From contig CAYJFY010000016.1 of NCBI GenBank assembly GCA_964369755.1, positions 1-45,850 on the forward strand: 45,850 nt of DNA, read 5' to 3'. The position numbers were made by a program, and so were the translations under genes. Origin of the DNA: CAUPWF01 sp964369755. Lineage in GTDB: Bacteria; Bacillota; Clostridia; Lachnospirales; Lachnospiraceae. Positions 41,181 to 45,850 of this stretch are shown one piece after another (position 1 is the first letter of the stretch; each line of letters opens with the position of its first letter). The notes beneath the pieces were generated by a model. The model searched no databases and was not told the origin of the DNA. It worked only from the letters and a program-made list of their open reading frames with translations.

Positions 41181-41689
41181 AGCAATTGCTGCATCAAATA
41201 TGCGTAGATGTCTTGGTTTTTATTCTTCCAATTCTCCGTGATGCCCTCTGCGATTTTTTGCGTGGGCACCACGAGAGTGAGGTCGACCAATGTAGCGTTG
41301 TTCTCTAGGACTTGAAGTCGCACATCATATTCGTTATTTTTATTCTTGTAATAATCTGTCTTGATTGAAGTGTCAGACTGCATTTTTGAATAAGAATCAT
41401 TCAAATATTGGTTAATCTCTTCGCGAATCAATGGGGAAATGTCCCCATTGAAAAAGCCGATTGTTTCAACTCCAGTTTCCGTTATTTTGTAAAATGTTTT
41501 GTTATGTGTTATTTCAGTGTGGATAAACTTCGCCTCTACTAGTTCGGTTAAAGCTTCCTGTAATGTGAAGTAATTCGTATATTCTCTTTCGAGAAAAAAA
41601 TCAAAAAGCTGCGATGTATTTATAGGGAATTTCACTTTGTTTAGTATATATAATAGCATTAATTTATATAGGGTAAAGGTTTCGGTCAT
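41177..41689 (-). CDS. DUF4364 family protein (winged-helix-like)
   Basis: A 170-residue protein of the DUF4364 family found mainly in Clostridia. The N-terminal 75 residues (LYKLMLLYILNKVKFPIN to KTFYKITETGVETIGFF) look like a PadR/MarR-like winged helix, suggesting DNA binding. The C-terminal half holds a mixed alpha/beta region (DVRLQVLENNATLVDLTLVVP). Target and ligand are unknown. It is transcribed alone, opposite to rarA and divergent from rho. A promoter (TTGATT, 17 bases, TATGAT) is at 41731-41759. The rho-proximal position is common in this family, but no functional link is shown. Confidence 0.83.
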   Translation of the reverse strand: MTETFTLYKLMLLYILNKVKFPINTSQLFDFFLEREYTNYFTLQEALTELVEAKFIHTEITHNKTFYKITETGVETIGFFNGDISPLIREEINQYLNDSYSKMQSDTSIKTDYYKNKNNEYDVRLQVLENNATLVDLTLVVPTQKIAEGITENWKNKNQDIYAYLMQQLL

Positions 41690-41730
41690 AACTATACTCC
41701 TTTGTATTTACTTTTCTGTCTTTATATGGT

Positions 41731-41759
41731 ATCATAACACTAAGCATTATTGCAATCAA
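41731..41759 (-). promoter_or_regulatory. predicted promoter of the DUF4364 gene
   Basis: On the minus strand, -35 TTGATT (41759-41754), a 17-base spacer and -10 TATGAT (41736-41731), about 40 bases before the start codon. I saw no convincing -35/-10 pair for rho in the same gap. Confidence 0.5.
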
Positions 41760-41859
41760 GAAATATCTTTGGCGACCAATTCTGGTCATAACTCCAAACA
41801 AATGAAACAAATAAAAATTGCAAAGCGGTAGCTATTATATATTAAGAAAGGACAAGCAT

Positions 41860-43260
41860 ATGAGAGAAAAGTATGAAACACTCGCACTGACAACCTTGAA
41901 AGAACTTGCAAAAATTAGAGGGATTAAGGGTATCACTAATATGAAGAAAGCAGATGTAATCGAAGCAATGATTGCAGAAGATAAAAAAGATAAAGAGAGT
42001 AAACAGGGCGAAGAAATAAACAAAGCACAAGAAAAGAGTGGCGAGAATGCGAAAGCACAAGACGCTTCTCGTGAGGAGAAACGAGGCGGTTCTTCCGAAG
42101 GGAAAAAAGAAATTGCAGATGTCGAGCAATTAGACAGTGGAATCTCTGCACATGGAATTCTTGAGGTGATGTCAGATGGATATGGTTTCATACGATGCGC
42201 AAACTACTTGCCTGGAGATAATGATGTATATGTTGCGCCATCTCAGATCAGAAGGTTTGGACTTAAGACAGGGGATATCATTACTGGAAACACACGAATC
42301 AAAACGCAGACAGAAAAATTCAGTGCCCTATTGTACCTGACATATATTAACGGAATGGATCCAGAGGTTGCAAGTCGTAGAAGGAATTTCGAAGATTTAA
42401 CTCCGATTTTTCCGAATGAAAGATTGCGATTAGAGGGAGCACGTTCTAGTGCTGCTACTAGAATTGTAGATTTGTTATCACCGATTGGAAAAGGGCAAAG
42501 GGGAATGATTGTTTCGCCTCCGAAGGCTGGAAAGACAACATTGCTAAAAGAAGTGGCATTAGCAGTTCGAAAAAACAATCCAGAAGTACATTTGCTTATC
42601 TTGTTGATTGATGAACGTCCGGAAGAGGTAACAGATATCAAGGAGGCGATCGAGGGTGATAACGTAGAGGTTATTTACTCTACATTTGATGAGTTGCCAG
42701 AACACCATAAGAGAGTTTCCGAGATGGTAATCGAGAGAGCAAAGCGTTTAGTTGAACATAAAAAGGATGTAATGATTTTATTAGATAGTATTACACGTTT
42801 AGCAAGAGCTTACAATCTGACAGTTCCACCGAGTGGAAGAACGTTATCAGGTGGTCTGGATCCAGCGGCATTGCATATGCCAAAGCGTTTCTTTGGTGCT
42901 GCACGTAACATGCGCGAGGGTGGAAGTTTAACAGTCTTAGCGACCGCCTTAGTGGAGACAGGAAGTAAAATGGACGACGTTGTGTATGAGGAATTCAAAG
43001 GAACTGGAAACATGGAGCTTGTTCTAGATAGAAAGTTACAAGAAAAGCGTGTGTTCCCTGCAATTGATATTCCAAAATCTGGAACCAGAAGAGAGGACTT
43101 GTTGTTGAATAGAGCTGAGCAAGAAGCGGTTTATATTATTCGAAAAGGTCTAAATGGTTTACGCCCAGACGAAGCAGTCGACAATCTTGTAAACATGTTT
43201 TCTAAGACAAAGAATAATGATCAATTAGTGGAAATGGTAAAAAAACAAAAGTTTATATAA
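41860..43260 (+). CDS. rho: transcription termination factor Rho
   Basis: A 466-residue hexameric RNA-dependent ATPase that ends transcription. The N-terminal Rho_N helix (ALTTLKELAKIRGI) is followed by a charged Lys/Glu linker (about residues 43-90), the cold-shock-like RNA-binding part (GILEVMSDGYGFIR) and the ATPase core. Walker A is PPKAGKTT, Walker B ILLDSITR, and the Q and R loops follow. NFEDLTPIFPNERL is the family link region. The frame is open to a TTG at 41818, but AAGGAC precedes ATG 41860, matching family starts. The rho-rpmE order is the usual Firmicute one. Confidence 0.96.
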   Translation: MREKYETLALTTLKELAKIRGIKGITNMKKADVIEAMIAEDKKDKESKQGEEINKAQEKSGENAKAQDASREEKRGGSSEGKKEIADVEQLDSGISAHGILEVMSDGYGFIRCANYLPGDNDVYVAPSQIRRFGLKTGDIITGNTRIKTQTEKFSALLYLTYINGMDPEVASRRRNFEDLTPIFPNERLRLEGARSSAATRIVDLLSPIGKGQRGMIVSPPKAGKTTLLKEVALAVRKNNPEVHLLILLIDERPEEVTDIKEAIEGDNVEVIYSTFDELPEHHKRVSEMVIERAKRLVEHKKDVMILLDSITRLARAYNLTVPPSGRTLSGGLDPAALHMPKRFFGAARNMREGGSLTVLATALVETGSKMDDVVYEEFKGTGNMELVLDRKLQEKRVFPAIDIPKSGTRREDLLLNRAEQEAVYIIRKGLNGLRPDEAVDNLVNMFSKTKNNDQLVEMVKKQKFI

Positions 43261-43264
43261 ATAC

Positions 43265-43293
43265 TTGCATTTTCACTGAAAGTGTGCTATGCT
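43265..43293 (+). promoter_or_regulatory. predicted promoter of rpmE
   Basis: -35 TTGCAT (43265-43270), a 17-base spacer and -10 TATGCT (43288-43293). The predicted leader is about 70 bases. Confidence 0.55.
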
Positions 43294-43321
43294 ATTAAAG
43301 CTGTTTAAAAGAAAAAATATT

Positions 43322-43340
43322 ACAAGGTAAATGACTTTGT
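43322..43340 (+). promoter_or_regulatory. small hairpin in the rpmE leader
   Basis: ACAAGG (43322-43327) pairs with CTTTGT (43335-43340) around TAAATGA, 6 bp with one G-T. It lies 28 bases upstream of the rpmE start. L31 leaders with autoregulation are known in Firmicutes; this is only a candidate. Confidence 0.35.
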
Positions 43341-43368
43341 GAAAATTAATAATAAAGAGGTGAAAAAT

Positions 43369-43563
43369 ATGAAAACAGGAATCCATCCAGAATATCATCA
43401 AGCAAACGTGAGTTGTAACTGTGGTAATACATTTGTAACAGGTTCTACAAGCGAGAATATTCACGTAGAGATTTGTGCAAAATGTCATCCATTCTACACA
43501 GGACAACAAAAAGCAAACCAAGCACGTGGACGTGTTGATAAATTTAACAAGAAATACGGTATG
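43369..43563 (+). CDS. rpmE: 50S ribosomal protein L31 (zinc-binding, C+ type)
   Basis: A 64-residue bL31 protein of the large subunit. It carries four Cys (SCNCGN at 16 and 18, CAKC at 36 and 39), the zinc-binding C+ form. C+ forms are often swapped for zinc-free paralogues under zinc limitation; no paralogue is in the window. GIHPEYHQANVSCNCG, CHPFYTG and VDKFNKKYG are family signatures. The frame is open to GTG 43339, but AGAGGTG lies 7 bases before ATG 43369, which decides the start. Located between rho and DUF1385. Confidence 0.96.
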
Positions 43564-43585
43564 TAATCATAACCATCAACTAAGG

Positions 43586-43615
43586 ACCTCGTGGCAGCTG
43601 TCACGAGGTTTGTTG
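43586..43615 (+). terminator. terminator after rpmE
   Basis: ACCTCGTG (43586-43593) and CACGAGGT (43602-43609) pair around an 8-base loop, followed by TTTGTTGT. A good rho-independent terminator for a short transcript. Confidence 0.82.
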
Positions 43616-43677
43616 TATGAGAGGGACTTTTGTTTCTGATTATACAGACTATTTATATAGCAGGAGAACATTAAATT

Positions 43678-44601
43678 ATGAAACCATCAAATGTAGGTGG
43701 ACAGGCTGTTTTGGAAGGCGTAATGATGCGTAGTGGGGACCAATACGCCGTGGCTGTTCGAAAAAAAAACGGAGAAATTGAGATAAAAAAAGAAACGTAT
43801 AAAGGGATATTTAAATGGGACAAGTTAAAGACAATCCCGTTTGTCCGAGGAATTTTTAACTTTATTGACTCTATGGTTCTAGGATATAAGAGTCTTAATT
43901 TCTCGGCAAGTTTCTATGAGGATGAGGAAGAAGAGGTTGTTAAAGAAGGCAAAAAGTGTGGAAGTAAAAAAAGTAGCGAAAAGATGGATCAACTTATCAT
44001 GATTCTAATCACGATCTTATCCTTTGTTTTTGCAATCGGTATTTTTACAATGTTGCCTTATTTTATCATCCAGTTCGTGGAACGTTGGGTTCAATCTCAT
44101 GTTCTTTTATCTGTTATTGAAGGGTTTTTGAGGATTTTTATCTTTGTGGCATATATATGGGTTGTATCGAAAATGGAAGACATCCGTAGAACATATATGT
44201 ATCATGGGGCAGAGCATAAATGCATCAATTGTATCGAAAATGGTTTGGAATTGACTGTAGAAAACGTAAGAAATAGTTCAAAAGAACATAAGCGATGTGG
44301 AACAAGTTTTATATTCTTCGTAGTTTTAATCAGTATTGTGTTTCTTTTTTTTATACAGACAGACACCGTGTGGTTGAAGATTGCTTCTAGAATCGCGCTT
44401 CTGCCTGTGATTGCTGGTATTTCTTATGAATTGATAAAGCTTGCTGGAAGAAGTAACAATCCAATTGTTACTATTTTGAGCAAACCGGGGATGTGGATGC
44501 AAGAACTGACGACCAAGGAGCCAGACGATGATATGATAGAGGTTGCAATCGCCTCAGTAGAAGCTGTTTTTGATTGGAAGTCATTTATCAAAAGGAGTTA
44601 G
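43678..44601 (+). CDS. DUF1385 membrane protein (YqhQ family)
   Basis: A 307-residue membrane protein of DUF1385. The N-terminus NVGGQAVLEGVMMRSGD is its hallmark. About four membrane segments lie at residues 105-165 and 215-265. The conserved YHGAEHKCINCIENG lies on the cytoplasmic side, followed by HKRCGTSFIFFV. His and Cys residues in that block could bind a metal, but the function of the family is not established. It sits between rpmE and prmC, an arrangement kept in many Clostridia, which hints at a link with translation but does not prove one. It overlaps the extended prmC frame only beyond the chosen prmC start. There is no strong ribosome site; GGAG is about 12 bases upstream. Confidence 0.88.
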   Translation: MKPSNVGGQAVLEGVMMRSGDQYAVAVRKKNGEIEIKKETYKGIFKWDKLKTIPFVRGIFNFIDSMVLGYKSLNFSASFYEDEEEEVVKEGKKCGSKKSSEKMDQLIMILITILSFVFAIGIFTMLPYFIIQFVERWVQSHVLLSVIEGFLRIFIFVAYIWVVSKMEDIRRTYMYHGAEHKCINCIENGLELTVENVRNSSKEHKRCGTSFIFFVVLISIVFLFFIQTDTVWLKIASRIALLPVIAGISYELIKLAGRSNNPIVTILSKPGMWMQELTTKEPDDDMIEVAIASVEAVFDWKSFIKRS

Positions 44602-44603
44602 TT

Positions 44604-45437
44604 ATGGTATTGGCAGATGCTTTGAAATACGGAAGAGAAGAGTTAGGTGAAGCAAAGATTGAAGCAGCAGACATCGATGCTTGGTTATTATTGGAGTTTG
44701 CGACTCATGTGAATCGTGCCGAGTATTTTGGAAATCCAAAGAAACAGATGGCAGAAGAAGAGTGGCAGTATTATTGTGGTATTATTGCACAGAGAAAGAA
44801 GAGAATTCCCTTACAACATATTACGGGTGTTCAAGAGTTTATGGGACTTGTATTTCGAGTGAATGAGAATGTGTTGGTGCCGCGCCAAGATACGGAAGTT
44901 CTTGTGGAGCATGTGAATGCATATGTTGAGCCAGAGATGAAGGTGCTCGATATGTGCACAGGGTCTGGATGCATAGCAATTAGTTTGAAAAAATTTCATC
45001 CTTCCTGTTTCGTTACAGGTGCGGATGTGTCAGGATCAGCGCTAGAGGTTGCACGCGAGAATGGCAGTCTCAATGAGGTTACATGTGAATGGGTTCATAG
45101 CAATCTGTTTGAGCAGATAACAGAGCAATATGATATCATTGTTTCGAATCCACCATATATCAAGACCTCTGTAATTCAAGAATTGGAGGAAGAGGTACGA
45201 ATCCATGATCCGATCCTAGCTCTAGATGGAAAAGAGGATGGTTTATGGTTTTATCGCAAAATCATTGAGGAGACATCGGCTCGATTCTTAAGAGCGGGAG
45301 GGATGCTTTTTTTTGAGATTGGTCACGATCAAGGACAGGAAGTATCCGAATATATGCTGAAGTTTGGGTTTTGCAATATAGAAGTAAAGAAAGATTTAGC
45401 TGGGTTTGACCGCGTAGTTTATGGGGTGCGAAAGTAA
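44604..45437 (+). CDS. prmC: release factor glutamine methyltransferase
   Basis: A 277-residue SAM-dependent enzyme that methylates the Gln of the GGQ motif in release factors RF1 and RF2. An N-terminal helical domain (about 1-75) precedes the methyltransferase fold with VLDMCTGSGCIAISL (motif I), and the catalytic IVSNPPYIK. GIPLQHITG-like IPLQHITGVQEFMG is the typical link. AAAGGAG lies 8 bases before ATG 44604, preferred over 44574. It is followed by its substrate's gene prfA after 56 bases. A T-rich tract lies in that gap, with no clear terminator. Confidence 0.95.
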   Translation: MVLADALKYGREELGEAKIEAADIDAWLLLEFATHVNRAEYFGNPKKQMAEEEWQYYCGIIAQRKKRIPLQHITGVQEFMGLVFRVNENVLVPRQDTEVLVEHVNAYVEPEMKVLDMCTGSGCIAISLKKFHPSCFVTGADVSGSALEVARENGSLNEVTCEWVHSNLFEQITEQYDIIVSNPPYIKTSVIQELEEEVRIHDPILALDGKEDGLWFYRKIIEETSARFLRAGGMLFFEIGHDQGQEVSEYMLKFGFCNIEVKKDLAGFDRVVYGVRK

Positions 45438-45493
45438 AGAAATAAGATAGAGAAATAAAAGAAGTTTTTTTGGATATAATAATGGAGGTTACT

Positions 45494-45850
45494 ATGTTTG
45501 ATAAGTTAGATGTACTTTTAATACGTTATGAAGAGGTGATGGGAGAGTTACAGGAGCCAGATGTGGTGAATAATCAATCACGTTTTCGTGGACTGATGAA
45601 AGAACAAAATGATTTGATGCCGATTGTGGATGCATATAAGGAGTACAGAGGCTGTAAGCAAACAGTCGAAGAGAGTTTAGAGATGCTGTAATTCCTAACA
45701 GATGAAGAAATGAAAGAAATGCTGAAAGAGGAGTTAAGTGAGGCAAAGAAGAGAATTGAGGAGCTAGAAGGCGAATTGATGATTTTACTATTGCCGAAAG
45801 ACCCGAATGATGATAAGAACGTAATCGTAGAAATTCGAGGTGGTGCAGGT
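45494..45850 (+). CDS. prfA: peptide chain release factor 1, 5' part, interrupted by an in-frame TAA
   Basis: Start ATG 45494 behind GGAGG (45484-45488). Codons 1-65 give MFDKLDVLLIRYEEVMGELQ and onward to ESLEML, typical RF1 domain 1. Codon 66 is TAA (45689-45691). With no change of frame the next 53 codons read FLTDEEMKEMLKEELSEAKK, then LLLPKDPNDDKNVIVEIRGGAG, which is strongly conserved RF1 and runs to the window edge. A single G-to-T change (GAA to TAA) would explain it. Possible causes are a sequencing or assembly error, a real nonsense mutation, or read-through. RF1 normally recognises UAA and UAG and is essential, so a true null would be surprising. The GGQ and PxT motifs are beyond the window. 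Confidence 0.85.
45689..45691 (+). other. in-frame TAA stop inside prfA
   Basis: The codons run CTG TAA TTC CTA ACA. The base after the stop is T, which in bacteria usually favours efficient termination, so simple read-through is not especially favoured. The next in-frame ATGs (45710 and 45719) have no convincing ribosome site, so reinitiation looks weak. Confidence 0.9.

Noticed and set aside
41690..41859. A clear promoter for rho
   Set aside because: I could not find a convincing -35/-10 pair at correct spacing on the plus strand; only the DUF4364 promoter on the other strand fits.
41835..42641. Long antisense open frames over rho (up to 132 codons)
   Set aside because: They mirror the codon pattern of rho on the other strand, have no ribosome site or recognisable domain, and are Ser/Leu/Phe-rich shadows.
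45470..45850. A programmed frameshift in prfA like that of prfB
   Set aside because: The sequence before and after the TAA is in the same frame, so a +1 or -1 shift would not restore the protein.
1..45850. A recoded genetic code in which TAA is a sense codon
   Set aside because: Many well-conserved genes here (for example ilvC, argB, tsf, rpmE) end at TAA exactly where the family ends.

Overview
This window looks like chromosomal core sequence from a low-GC Firmicute, most likely a Lachnospiraceae member (Clostridia). The evidence is AT-rich codon use, strong AGGAGG-type ribosome binding sites, TTGACA/TATAAT promoters with 17-base spacers, and Firmicute gene neighbourhoods (comEA-comEC-dnaG-rpoD-trmK-nif3, rho-rpmE-DUF1385-prmC-prfA, rpsB-tsf, tgt-yajC). 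I see no rRNA, tRNA, CRISPR array, insertion sequence or prophage.

Layout. 1-3042: the end of a PfkB sugar kinase (KdgK-like), a Gfo/Idh/MocA oxidoreductase, then ilvN-ilvC for branched-chain amino acids. 3197-9705: a secreted MsrA, then argG divergent from argC-GNAT-argJ-argB across a regulatory region with ARG-box-like sites, followed by a DMT-family transporter. 9791-17030: comEA-comEC (DNA uptake), dnaG primase, the housekeeping sigma factor, trmK and a Nif3-family gene. 17020-22800, minus strand: aroC, potA, potB, a potC-potD fusion and an RluD-like pseudouridine synthase, all overlapping or nearly touching. 22974-29519: an L,D-transpeptidase with an acidic repeat tail, tgt, yajC, a DUF1653-MazG fusion, an AI-2E-family permease and a secreted NlpC/P60 hydrolase. 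29600-31957: an OFA-type MFS transporter divergent from lrgAB. 32129-36879: rpsB-tsf with a structured leader, an S1-domain protein, a CBS/DRTGG pyrophosphatase and a flavin reductase. 36926-41689: a MATE transporter, a polysaccharide deacetylase, tcdA, rarA and a DUF4364 regulator. 41860-45850: rho, rpmE, DUF1385, prmC and the start of prfA.

How the genes work together. The arg genes cover glutamate to N-acetylglutamate semialdehyde, the acetyl cycle and the argininosuccinate step; argD, argF and argH are not in the window. The pot genes form a complete polyamine importer in three polypeptides. The final block is a transcription-termination and translation cluster (Rho, L31, release-factor methylase, release factor 1).

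The most unusual observation is an in-frame TAA at codon 66 of prfA (45689-45691). The reading frame resumes immediately after it as clear RF1 sequence up to the window edge. It may be a sequencing error, a real lesion or a recoding/readthrough site; the sequence alone cannot decide. Other points of interest are a short GGAAAC/GTTTCC hairpin found directly after three separate terminators, perfect 9-bp inverted repeats at three predicted promoters, a DUF1653-MazG fusion, a GNAT gene embedded in the arg operon, and candidate r-protein leaders before rpsB and rpmE. No wholly new multi-gene system is apparent.
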